Origin: Stemphylium vesicarium
Taxonomy: Eukaryota > Ascomycota > Dothideomycetes > Pleosporales > Pleosporaceae
Length of the DNA stretch: 64,000 nucleotides
Assembly: GCA_004380135.1 (NCBI GenBank)
Contig: QXCR01000117.1
Coordinates: 27,996 to 91,995, forward strand
Reading direction: 5' to 3'
The number at the start of each line of letters is the position of its first letter. The stretch's first letter is position 1. The translations under genes and the position numbers were made by a program. Shown here one piece after another: positions 1 to 10,149 of the stretch. The notes below the pieces were generated by a model that was not told the DNA's origin, searched no databases, and was given only the letters and a program-made list of their open reading frames with translations.

Positions 1-1699
1 ACAATAGAGCGCCATCAAGATCGCCTGCCCGGACATGGGCAAGTAGCAGAATATTCCAGCAAACAGCATCCGGAACCATCTTGTATTCTGCATGTATGCG
101 ATTGAATTCTCTTATGGTCCCCTCGAGATCTTTGCGTCGGGCATAAACATAAGGGAGCGAAGAGACAACCTTTATGTCGACGGCGTTCTTATGGTTTGAC
201 TGAAGTTCCTCGAAGTATTCATTGACCTTTGTTATGTCACCAGCATTGGCATATGATTGAATGAGGTGCTTGAGCAGCCCAGGTCGTAGGGGCTGTCCGG
301 GGTAGAAGGTACGAATATCGTTGATGAAGCCTTCAACACGCTCCCAAGCACCGAACGCGGTGTAGTGAAAAATGAGGTTTCTGAGCACGCTCAGCGATGG
401 CCTTGAATTTGACGTGGCGTCTGGATCTGCGAGACATCGCCTTCGATATCTTTTGTATAGCACAAGCCAGATCTTTTTCTTGTTAGTGTATCTTTGATAC
501 CTTGGGAGCTGTAGCATCTGTGTGATGGCATAATCGTAGCAGGCCGCAGTAGGAAGATTCATGGAGTGAAGATCTTCAAATAGTTGGAGGAAGAAATCCC
601 AAATGAAATTTTCGTCAGGTTTCTTAGTCTTCATGACTCTGTCCATTACGTGCGGTACAAAACTCAGGACGAAACAAGCCAAGTCTTGCTCCGACTCTGT
701 AGAGGATGTGAGTTCGTGTTGGAATTCCAGAACGTATCTCAAGAAGGATTGAAAATGCTCGAGCAGTTCCGGTAAGTGGGCCACGCCATGCCAGATCTCC
801 GGGCGGGTATTTCCATCGCGAATTTCCCCTGCCATATCTTTCGCACTAATGTGTGTTGTTTGGTGTCGGAAAGACCTGAAGACACGAAAGGTAAGGTCCC
901 ATTGCTCTTCGAATACGGTGCGTCGAAGGATGACATCGATGCCGGTATGCAGTGAGTCGAGCCTCGGGTCGCTAAGGCTGCTCTCCAATAAATTTATAGC
1001 CGGGCCAACCATTCTGAGCGCAATGTACGCTATAATGGCGGCTCGATATGAAGATGCCAGGCGGGAGCTTGGCGATAGTTCAGAAAAGACTTGCAGTACT
1101 CGGCTCGGAACTGCAACTTGGTCATCTCGAGCGAGAAATTCGAGGAGACGACATCGCACGTCGTTGTGTGCTTTGGCCTGGCCCTTGGGGATAGCCAAGT
1201 ATAATTGCCATGCTAGTTCTTGCTGTCCAGGCTCTGATGAGTATAGGATCTTAGTCAACTCGGTGACAGCGTCAGATCGTGCGACCAGTTTCACCGCTTC
1301 TTGCCTGGCCTCTTCTACCGCATCTTCGTCTATGGTTGAACCCTCGTGCAAGGGTTGTGGCCGAAGAGTAGAATAACGGCGCACATTGGTCGCATACAGA
1401 GAGCGGCGCTCGACCCCTGACGTTTCGTAACGATTTACTGATAGACGTTTAAGGAATTCGAGCGTCTTTTCGGGGTAGAGGAAATCAAGCGGGAGGCTCT
1501 TGGTGGTCTTGGTGGCTGAGGAGGGCGAGTTTTGCGCCGCCGCATCGTCAACGTCACCACTTGGGGGATCGAAAATACAAGAGGCGGCCGAGGGTAAAAA
1601 CGTCGAATGTAGCGTGCGCCGATTGCGTAGACATGGCTTCGGAGCGCGGAGGAGTTGACGGCCGCCGGATTCGAGGCATGTCGAAGCACGCTCAAGCAT
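1..1699 (-). CDS. Mitochondrial pentatricopeptide repeat (PPR) protein, 3' end cut by window edge
   Basis: One open frame runs from an ATG at 1699-1697 to the left edge, about 566 codons with no stop and no intron needed. The protein starts MLERASTCLESGGRQLLRAP and continues into an Arg/Leu-rich stretch (CLRNRRTLHSTF around residues 26-37). This is the N-terminal signature I know from large ascomycete PPR proteins, followed by a mitochondrial-targeting-like basic region. Downstream are helical repeats with PPR-like wording, for example LLKHLIQSYANAGDITKVNEYFEEL and the final PDAVCWNILLLAHVRAGDLDGAL. By family it should bind organellar RNA in mitochondria and help its maturation or translation. 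The exact target cannot be read here. It is transcribed divergently from the SRP68 gene. Confidence 0.85.
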   Translation of the reverse strand, partial: MLERASTCLESGGRQLLRAPKPCLRNRRTLHSTFLPSAASCIFDPPSGDVDDAAAQNSPSSATKTTKSLPLDFLYPEKTLEFLKRLSVNRYETSGVERRSLYATNVRRYSTLRPQPLHEGSTIDEDAVEEARQEAVKLVARSDAVTELTKILYSSEPGQQELAWQLYLAIPKGQAKAHNDVRCRLLEFLARDDQVAVPSRVLQVFSELSPSSRLASSYRAAIIAYIALRMVGPAINLLESSLSDPRLDSLHTGIDVILRRTVFEEQWDLTFRVFRSFRHQTTHISAKDMAGEIRDGNTRPEIWHGVAHLPELLEHFQSFLRYVLEFQHELTSSTESEQDLACFVLSFVPHVMDRVMKTKKPDENFIWDFFLQLFEDLHSMNLPTAACYDYAITQMLQLPRYQRYTNKKKIWLVLYKRYRRRCLADPDATSNSRPSLSVLRNLIFHYTAFGAWERVEGFINDIRTFYPGQPLRPGLLKHLIQSYANAGDITKVNEYFEELQSNHKNAVDIKVVSSLPYVYARRKDLEGTIREFNRIHAEYKMVPDAVCWNILLLAHVRAGDLDGALL

Positions 1700-2137
1700 T
1701 ACCTGGGCCTGTGGCAGCAAAGACGATGCCAGTGCAAATTACCGAAAAGAGTGAAATTTGCTATGGGCTAGAGCGGTCAGCATTGCCAGCAAGGAGGAAA
1801 GCGGCACTGGACGTTGGAGTGGCTCACAATTGTGCATGCATGCCTCGGAACCACGGACGATGAGCGAGTGTGGACAGAAGGCAAGGAATGCAGGCGGGAG
1901 AAGGAAACTATGGTACAGGAGACAAGGGAATCAGCGAGGGTGGCGCGTGGCAACGGCCGACTAGGTTCCAAGATGGATTTGTATGATATGTCGAAAAGTT
2001 TCCCGGCGCGCCCTCACCTGAGACGGATCCCCATTGGCTTGGCAGGGCGGCGGGAGAGGCTCGCCAATTGCTGCCCCTCCACATGAGCCGCATCTCCACA
2101 GCTGCACTCTCTACTGCCTACCACCAGCCACGTCGCC
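1700..2137. other. Divergent intergenic region, PPR gene / SRP68
   Basis: These 438 bases hold the 5' flanks of two divergent genes. I see no further conserved reading frame, and the short open frames here start at non-ATG codons. Confidence 0.5.
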
Positions 2138-4098
2138 ATGGATATCACCAAGTTCGTCGCCGACTACCGCGAGTCGGCCTTTTTGCTTGGCGACTACAAC
2201 ACCTACCGCGATCAATTGTCGCGACGTCTTCGCATTGTCAACAAGAAGCTCGGCCGGGCAACGCCCAAGAATGCCAAATATGCTGCAAAGGCCCCCGTGA
2301 CGACCGAGGACCTTCAGAAGAACAGCGAGTATGCAATCAGCAAAGCGCCGCTTCATCACGTGCTGACCGCTTCAGGGCCCTCCACATTCTTCTGCTCAAT
2401 GCGGAGCGGGCATGGGCGCAGGCAATGGCCATGAAGGCCTCGCACTCCGAGGACAACGCCGACAAGAACATCACCGGCTCTACCCGCAAGCACATTGTCT
2501 CGCGCCTGCATAAGGCCGTCCAGTACGCGAACCAGGTGGTTGAGCTCGTCTCGGATACAAGCGCAAGCGGGGCGTCAGACGCAGACGTGCTGGAAGCCAG
2601 GGCGTATGCGTATGCCCTGGCTGGAGCGCAGGAATTCGAGAAGCAGGCCGAGGGTGCCAAGAGCAAGAATGCCTCGCCGCAGCGCTGGAGCTCGTGTCTG
2701 ATCAACTACTCTGCGGCGCGAGTCATCTACAGTTCTCTGTTGAAGTCTACCAAGAAGGACTTGTTCAAAGAGGTACTCGCCGGGACAACCGACCCCAGCA
2801 TACGCTATGCTGCCTACCAGAGCCGCATTCCACGTACTGTGGGTGTCCCTGCCGTTGCGACCAAATACTTCCCCAAAGACGACGCCAAGCTGGTTCAGGC
2901 CGTGCAGAAGCTAGACCCGGCGGCTTTGGAGGAAGAGGAGGCTGCTTCGTCTCGTAAGTCTGGACGTCCGTTGTCGAAGCTCTCTAACAGTACAGCAGAC
3001 TCCCAGATAACATGGCGCGGACGAACAGCCAATGTCGTGGATGCCGCTATTGGGCAGGCGTTGGCCTCTGTCGACACGGCTTCCAGCGTCCTAGACGAGA
3101 CCACCAATTCCTCCACCTCTCCCAAAGACCGAGCCAACGCATACGACGATATCCTCATCGCAAGCCAAGACGCCGTCGATGCCACACGAAGAGCGATTGA
3201 GGAGCTCGAGAAGGAGGGCGTCGATGAGGGTGACTCGCGAATGCAGGACCTCCGCGTGACGAATCTCGCTGTCAACTACGATCTCATATCATGGCGGGTT
3301 GGGCGCAACAGGGTGCTCGTTGGAAAAGATGACGGTCTTACATTCCCTGCGAACCCTCCACAGAAGCCCAGGCGGCAACGTAAAGATGGTAGAGAGTGGG
3401 TAGAACGTGAGGAGCCCACAGGCCGCAAGCTGGCACGGTTACGGGAACGTACCGCCCTGTACGATGCCATTCTACAGAGCATCGACTCGGTCAAGGAGCT
3501 CAGAGGTGCTGTCCGCGACACTGGCTTTGTTGCTGAACTCGATGGACAACGCGCATACTTTCAGGCATTGAAGTGTCTTAACCTTTCACATTCGTACGCC
3601 TTCTTGTCGACGCCAAAGCAAGCATTAGCACTCTGCAGCAGAGCATTGTCACTGGCAAGCCAAGCCGCATCTGCCCCGCGGTCCGAATCTTCCTCCATTT
3701 CCAAGGCACCGAAACTGCATGTCGCAGGGGAACAAACTTCAACTCTCAAGGAGAACCTAGAAAACCTTAACTCGCACTATCGAGGTGTCGTGGCGCTGTC
3801 ACAGTTGTTCGCCAACTCCGAGACAGCTTCCAAGGCTGGACTGGCCAATGCGGCACCTGTCGTGGAAAGGCTCAACGAGTACCCCTCTTCGGGCTCGGTT
3901 GACCTGAAGAACCTCGTGACATGGCCTCCGAAGCTGAAGCCTGTGCCCGTCAAGCCATTATTCCTGGATGTCGCGTGGAATTATGTCGAGTATCCGGGCC
4001 GCGCACCGCAAATGCAGGAACCAGAGCCGCAACAGGCACCAGTCGAAGAGGAGGAGAAGCCGCAAGCCAAGAAGGGCTGGTTCTCCTTTGGTAGATAG
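2138..4098 (+). CDS. SRP68: Signal recognition particle subunit SRP68
   Basis: SRP68 is the large RNA-binding subunit of the cytosolic signal recognition particle. It forms a heterodimer with SRP72 on the S domain of 7S RNA and supports translational arrest and ER targeting. The ATG at 2138 gives MDITKFVADYRESAFLLGDY, then basic RNA-binding helices. Exon 1 is 2138-2328. The intron 2329-2375 (47 nt, GTATGC...TTCAG) restores the frame to SEALHILLLNAERAWAQAMA, the conserved SRP68 core. A second candidate intron, 2954-2995 (42 nt, GTAAGT, CTAAC, ACAG; an alternative acceptor at 2998 gives 45 nt), is a multiple of three without a stop, so both forms are translatable. Unspliced at that site the protein is 637 aa, close to human SRP68. 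The C-terminus is Glu/Lys-rich (EEEEKPQAKKGWFSFGR). Identification is from family memory. Confidence 0.92.
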
Positions 4099-5108
4099 TA
4101 AGCAGTCAGCATGCAGACGCAGGGGTTTACCCATGAGGATCGCCGTTCCTGGCTTGAACTCAGTTGGCAATCCAGACCCCATGATGCAGCAAATGGCGAT
4201 TGCGGTAATGATAGTGCAGCCCTCCAATGCCCATCAGTGCACAAGCAAAGTCCCTGAGACACGCTGTTACTCCAGCGTACGCCATGGTTCGCGCTACGGC
4301 CACTCGCCAGATTGCACCCTCGTGATAGTTACAGCTTGCAGACGAGATAGGCGTGATTGGCCTAGCGGAAGGCATGTGCACTGTCCCCTGGCCGTTGTGG
4401 GGCTGCCTGAGCCTCAGGGGCACATAATAAGCGCCATCCCAGCGTGAACCACAACGCGTCTTCCCGGGACGGTTGTTTCGTTTCGGCGACAGCTGTTCGT
4501 GTTGAGCCCTGCAGAAGCTGACATGGCGGCAAACAAAGCCGTTGAAGAGGCTGATTCTGTCATGTGTACCACGACTTGCTTGTGATTCAGGGCTGAAGGG
4601 TTCGAGATGGGATTCCTTTTTAATCTGGTCACGAGAGATGAGGCGTGTACGACAAGAGCAAAACGGCCCAGTTTAAAGGAGACTGGAGGGGCGCTTCTGT
4701 GAGGTAATGCAGTTTAGACTAGTTTAATTGCGGGTGGATTATCGATAGCACCCCTACCTGGATAGCTCGTCGATACGGGAAGGCCCCTAATCCAAACGCA
4801 AAGGTATCGTACCGGTACCTTGCAGCAATTTCTGGTCGTGCTTGTTCTTCTTAACACACACCCACACTCTTTCAGCATCGTTTTGCAGCTGTTCTTCTTG
4901 CGCCCGTCACTCTTTAACGTCGCTCACTTAATTAAACTCACATTCTTTTGAAAGCTTTGTTGCTCGCGTTTTCTTTGTGGCTCGTCTCCAAAGTGTACCT
5001 GGGCGCAATACAAGGGATACTTTCCAGTATCGCAACCCGTCCGTTTTCAACGACTTCGAGGAGCGCCACGCGTTTCTCGACCTTAATTACTTCATCACGG
5101 CTTCCGCA
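4099..5108. other. Intergenic region, SRP68 3' flank and GATA-factor leader
   Basis: No gene is supported between the SRP68 stop and the GATA factor. The second half (about 4860-5000) is pyrimidine-rich with TTCTTC tracts, as in fungal promoter and leader regions. From 4710 onward there is no ATG at all on the + strand. The frame that later encodes the GATA factor is already open from 4932, after a TAA at 4929. Confidence 0.5.
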
Positions 5109-6773
5109 CTGGCTACCTCGATCCTCCCTCGGCCCCAGGTCGACGATTCGTTCCGCAGACCATCGATTTTGCAGGTTTTCGACCTGCCCGCCTTCAAGAC
5201 GCCGACTGCAGCCAACTTTGAGGACAGGCTGCCGTCTATTACCCACGACATATCTCGCCCCTCATCAAGCTCGACCGTGGCTTCACACACTCCGCAGCGG
5301 AACGGCAGCAATGCCTCCCCCATTCAGCTGCCCTCATTGGCTACGCTAGCCTCGGCCGCGTCAAATTGCCCCGCGGCGCATACCAACAGTAATGAAAGTA
5401 ATGATAATACGAGGAAAGACACGCCCGAAAAGAAGATGCCATCTCCGCCCAGGTACGTTGTGTTCAGTCGATAGTGAATGCCCAGGTGGAACGAAAACGG
5501 TTAGCAGAAAAACTGCGGGAACCGGCTTATCGTCCTAGCTTGGCGCCGAACTTCAGTTTTCAGTCTCTAACCATGGAGAACAGTACCTCTAGTGGCCTCA
5601 GCATGACCTATGCAACCTCTGCGCCCGCGACTGCTGGCGGACAGGCAGGATCTCCGGTACGTGTAAAATGTCTAATGGTGGTGTTTAGTCGCAGATTCGT
5701 CCCGCCCGCTCTGCCGATGTCTCTTATCGATAGCCGCAACTCTTGTACTTGTTCCAAGGTTGACGCCTGGGGTAACGATTACATTAGCTGCCCGCCTCGT
5801 CTATCTGTCTTGTCAACCTGCGGGTGAACAAATGCAGGAGTCGCGGGGTTTAGCTTTCGCGATCTTCAACAGAGCATCGGACAGAGACATGGACTCACCC
5901 GTGCACTATCAATTGTACTTGTGCTGACATTTAGTAGCCTGTCTGCCAGAATTGCTCTACGAGCACCACGCCGCTGTGGCGCCGTGATGAGTCCGGCGCT
6001 GTACTCTGCAATGCCTGCGGCCTCTTTTTGAAGCTGCACGGCCGCCCGCGACCCATCTCCCTGAAGACCGATGTTATCAAGAGTCGCAACCGCGTCAAGA
6101 CTGGTGGGCCCGGCGGACGCAAGAGGGTATGATAGCCCTCGCAAATCTGGCTTCAGGCAGCACTAACACATTACAGACGAGCGATCAAGGCGGTCTTCCT
6201 GCTGCTCACCCCGATGCAGATGGACAGCTAGCCCTCGCCCAACACCGCCGTGCCTCTGGCAAGATCTCCTCAGGCCTGTCCGATCGTTCAAACTCGCCCA
6301 TCTCGCGCACCGGCACCCCGAACTTCGGCCATCCCGCCAATATCGCACCCCAGCACATGTTTGAGCAGGCCCTACATGGCGGCGACTTTCACTCCCCCTC
6401 GCTCCCCGGCTTCGGTCTTCGCGCCCCGTCGCCCGCTACATCGTCGGTCAACGGCTCACACCTCGAGGCCCCTCTACCCTACGAGACGCTTGCCGCACAG
6501 AACACTGCTCTCAAGACTCGCGTCTCCGAGATGGAGCTCATCAACGATCTCTTCCGCAACCGTGTCAGCGAGCTCGAACAGAGTGAGCAATCCGCACGAC
6601 AGACTGAGTCCTCGCTGAGGCAAGAGCTCGAAGAGACCAAGCAACGCGAGGCTGACCTGAAGAGGCGGCTCGAAGAGATTGAAAACGAGAGCCCAAGACA
6701 CAAGAGGATGAAGATGAGCGAGTTTGTAGACGAGAGCCGCGCGGGCACGCCCGTCAGCGCAATGGTCGACTAA
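5109..6773 (+). CDS. areB: GATA-type zinc finger transcription factor with C-terminal leucine zipper, AreB/ASD4 type
   Basis: A nuclear DNA-binding regulator; AreB-type factors are mostly negative regulators of nitrogen-catabolite genes. The finger is C-x2-C-x17-C-x2-C (CQNCSTSTTPLWRRDESG... CNACG) followed by the basic tail GRPRPISLKTDVIKSRNR, the AreB-specific wording. The C-terminal part (about 6490-6690) is a coiled coil starting LAAQNTALKTRVSEMELIND. Exons with good signals: one ending at 5452, one ending at 5656, then 5938-6126 and 6177-6773. Introns 5657-5937 (CTGAC branch) and 6127-6176 (CTAAC branch) keep frame. The acceptor of the first intron (donor 5453) is uncertain: 5538 and 5556 both keep frame. 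No in-frame ATG precedes the KKMPSPP segment. The best start is CTG at 5109 (G at -3 and +4), giving about 415 aa. An internal ATG at 5573 would give a 289-aa short form. Confidence 0.85.
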
Positions 6774-8206
6774 GATGCTTCTTGACGAAGGTGTTTCCTT
6801 TTTACTTTATCTAACGACTTTTTCATGCACGCGGGGAGTTGTTCGACGAGACGCGGCTGGGCTGAGAGGTAGCACTCGTTCCCCCACGCTCGCTCGCTTG
6901 CTTGCTTGCTTCCCAGAGAAGGTCAAGCGTCGACGCTTGCTCGCTTGGTTTTTTTGGTCTGCAAAGACCGTCTAATGTCTGAATACCACTTCTTGTCGTC
7001 GTTGACCTTTGACGCCGATTGTATTGTAATCTCTCTCTTTTTCTGCTCCGATACCAAGTGTTGATGCGGGTGGCAATTGCTGTATGGCTGTATGGACGGC
7101 TGATGGGTTAGATGGATGGATGGGTGGGTCGATGGGCGGGTGGGAAGGGAATGGAGGATTAGGGTCATGTTTACCAAAAGTTGTCATGAAGTTAGCTTAG
7201 TTGCTGCAATGGGATGTGCTGCCACTTGTGTGCTTGTATTGAAGCAGGACTTATGAGGCTATGTAGTTGTCCTGCTGCTACCTGTCCGTTCATGTTGGAT
7301 CAGGTTCTATAAGACCATGTAGTTGTCCAGCAGGCCAAGGGGCTTCTATGTGTTCGAGGTCTTTCTGGTCACTCGTACAGCATCAAGCACATTTTCGAGA
7401 ATAAGAAAGCGCCTATGTAGTTGTCAAGGTTTGTTTAGTTCACCAAGAGCCGCCACAAGGGCTTCTACTTGGGTTATGCTGTAAATTGCCGGGGTATAAC
7501 TATAATTTTTTGTCGCATTATAGAGAATAGACATAGGTAGGCAGCTTAACAGCGTCTATGTCGCTTTCAATTATATATATCGCTTGTGAAGTTTACCGAA
7601 AGGATCAAGTAGTATCTCGAGTGCTTCGTCTTTGTTTCCACGTCCTAGTAACACAGTAATGCGGGCTTAGTCTCGGTAAAGACTTCCCCCCGCATGTTTA
7701 GCAATGATATTACAGTACACAGGCAAATAGGTCTGGGGACATGAAGTGGATGGAGTGTTGCGGATTATATATCCAAAGGCAAGCTTAAAATAAGATAGGA
7801 GCTGTCAACTGAGTTGGTGCGTGGTGACTGTAGTGTTGATCAAACTCGGTAACGGGTTTCATGGGAATGTTGTCCTCCAGGTAATCCCATGGCCACGACC
7901 CTGCAGAAATGTTGATGAAATCAATGGCGAAATCTCCACAAGACAAACTCGTCATTTATTCAATATCGTCACATGCAACCACCCCCATGATACTCCACAA
8001 CTATTAAGGTACCAAGGACAATGGGTGTCGGGAGCAAACGGGACAGACTAAGCCTAAAACGAGCTCCCGCACGGACTCTTGGCAGCTAATCGACTCTTCT
8101 GCCGTCGAAATCTGCATTTGCACCTCCCTCCCTCAATCACTCCCCATCCATTGAAGGACCAATTCATCTCCAACTCATCTCCACTCCGACCGTCAATTCC
8201 ATCACC
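6774..8206. other. Intergenic region, GATA factor / atp9
   Basis: About 1.4 kb without a supportable gene. It has low-complexity GCTTGCTTGCTT (about 6890-6911) and GGATGGATGGGTGGG tracts (about 7110-7145) near the 3' flank of the GATA factor, three copies of ATGTAGTTGTC between 7261 and 7425, and an AT-rich stretch around 7490-7600. The last 130 bases are a C/T-rich leader of the ATP synthase gene. Confidence 0.5.
7261..7425 (+). repeat. Three dispersed copies of an 11-base motif ATGTAGTTGTC
   Basis: Exact copies lie at 7261-7271, 7317-7327 and 7415-7425. The first two are followed by related CTGCTG/CAGCAG-type sequence and are preceded by similar CTAT/GACC context, so they may be remnants of an imperfect tandem duplication of about 56 bases. 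Confidence 0.5.
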
Positions 8207-8695
8207 ATGGTTGCCATCGCTCGCTCCTTCGGCGCTGCCCGCGTTGCCTCCCGCGGCTTCGCCAACGCTGGTATGTCTCGCGCCTACGGCAGGTGCTCAA
8301 GCCATTGGGTTTGAGCTCTGCAAGCTCATCAAGCAGCCATTGACCATCATCTTGCAGCCCGCGCTCCCCAGCAGAACACCCTCGTCGCTGCCCGCAGTGC
8401 TTTCCGCAACAACGCCGCCCGCAACGTCATCCAGAAGCGTGGCATCGTCGCCGAGTCCACCGCTGCCGCCATGGTCGCTGCCGCTAAGATCCAGGGTGCC
8501 GGTCTCGCTACTATCGGTCTTGCCGGTGCCGGTGTCGGTATCGGAACGGTTTTCGGTGGTCTCATCCAGGGTGTTGCCCGCAACCCTTCCCTCAGGGGTC
8601 AACTCTTCCAGTACGCCGTCCTGGGTTTCGCCTTCGCTGAGGCCACTGGTCTCTTCGCGCTCATGATGTCTTTCTTGCTCCTCTACGTCGCATAG
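8207..8695 (+). CDS. atp9: ATP synthase subunit 9 (F0 subunit c), mitochondrial precursor
   Basis: The proteolipid c-ring subunit of mitochondrial ATP synthase, nuclear-encoded as in many filamentous ascomycetes. Exons 8207-8270 and 8358-8695 flank an 87-nt intron (GTATGT...TTGCAG) and give 133 aa. Residues 1 to about 50 are an Arg/Ala-rich import sequence (MVAIARSFGAARVASRGFAN, later RNNAARNVIQKRG). The mature part has two membrane helices: AAKIQGAGLATIGLAGAGVG with the Gly-rich packing motif, and LGFAFAEATGLFALMMSFLL, which carries the proton-binding Glu in FAEA. The polar loop ARNPSLR between them is the F1-contact loop. Length and motifs match the family throughout. Confidence 0.97.
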
Positions 8696-10149
8696 ATGTG
8701 TGCATTGATTGCATCGACTGCCGGACATTTGAGGTCAACGGTATGGGGGTGCCGCAAGGTGGAAAACTTTTCTTGCGGATGGATGTGTGCATAAGGACGA
8801 CTACTACCTCTTTTCCCACTCTAGTGGCCGGTCAGATTGTGTAAAACATGTACTTTAGAGAGCAATCTGAAGAGCAAGCTACCACCACGGCTCGCTTTCC
8901 TTATACACGCAATCGTACGGAAGCTGTAGCTACGGTAATGACACGTGCGGATGAATGATGTTAAGCTCAATGACCCCGATTGGAGCCTCTGAATGTATGC
9001 CGAACCATCTTGACGCCCGTGCCACGTTCCGTGATGAGCTACAGCTGCTTGAGCTGTGCGATATTGAAACTTGGTCATGCCAAGTCTTTTGCTTAACCTC
9101 TGTGTGGGACGACCTTCCCCGCGCTTCCGCATCCTACTTGAGGGGATGGTTTAACATTTCTTCTTTTCCTATATATTCCCGACCTGTCTCTTCTCACCCT
9201 GTTCGGGGAGAAATTCAATGCCCGTGGAAGCCCGCGACAGCTCCGTATGGCCCCACAGTAGAACGCTTGCGAGCTTCAGGCCATTGTTTACGATGGGCAT
9301 GGGCCTAGTCGCAACTTTTTGTCGCACCTTGCTGACCTCTGTAGGACTATCGATGCTATGGTACTGCATTGAAAGATGAATGCTCTTCGGACCTCTCCTA
9401 CCCCGCGTCGATTGTAGCGCCCACGAATGCCATACGCGACCCCGGTCGATCATACCACAACTCGATCGCGAACGCGACCAGCGTTACGCATCGGCATGAT
9501 AGTAAAGAGCAAGGCGAAATCGGGCTTTGGGTATGTCAGAATGGTCCAAGAACGTAGATGTGGTGGTCACCCATGAATTAGGCGCTGGCCTTTACCACGC
9601 AGACGATGAGACGGACAATGTCCTGGAGCCTCCATACCTTGGTCACTTTGGTTTGGTGCTCTACATCGCCGCTGAAAAAGCAGAAGTCGATGCATATTCA
9701 CGTGGAGAGGCCGAGGCTGTGGCGTTTCAGATCTGCGTTTGAGTAGATGGTGAAGCTACTCCCGAAACAAGACGCCCGACGACATCCTCCCAAAACCGCA
9801 GATCAGAAACTAAACAACCGCAAGCTTCCTTGCAGACTACGGAACGATTGATGCGCTCCATCACTTAGATCTCCATGCCATCACTCGGATTGTCGCAACA
9901 CCGTGAAACTACGGTAGGTTTCGAGACAAGCTTCTACATCCAACGCCGCAAAGCTTAGCTGTCAGTGTCTCGCTGGCGTAACTGCTTTAGCTTGTAGTAC
10001 TTAGTTTGCAGTCGCCCTTGCTGAGTTCAATTGAGCAAGTTCTCTTCGATCAATACTATCATCTTGTAATCTTTGTGCCGGTCACTTTCCTTCCCTGTCT
10101 AGACTTCATTTCGCTCTCTCAAGTAGATTCCAGCTCTCAAACAGCAATC
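8696..10149. other. Intergenic region, atp9 / repeat-protein gene
   Basis: About 1.45 kb. An uninterrupted 69-codon frame from an ATG at 9533 to 9742 (MSEWSKNVDVVVTHELGAGL...) and a 94-codon minus frame 9453-9169 exist, but neither shows a recognisable domain, a good start context or splice extensions. I do not call them genes. Confidence 0.4.

Noticed and set aside
849..1376. 175-codon + strand frame
   Set aside because: It lies antisense inside the PPR gene and has no domain; GC-rich coding on one strand produces such shadows.
9533..9742. Small protein of 69 codons
   Set aside because: ATG present but no motif, signal peptide or conserved feature; length within chance.
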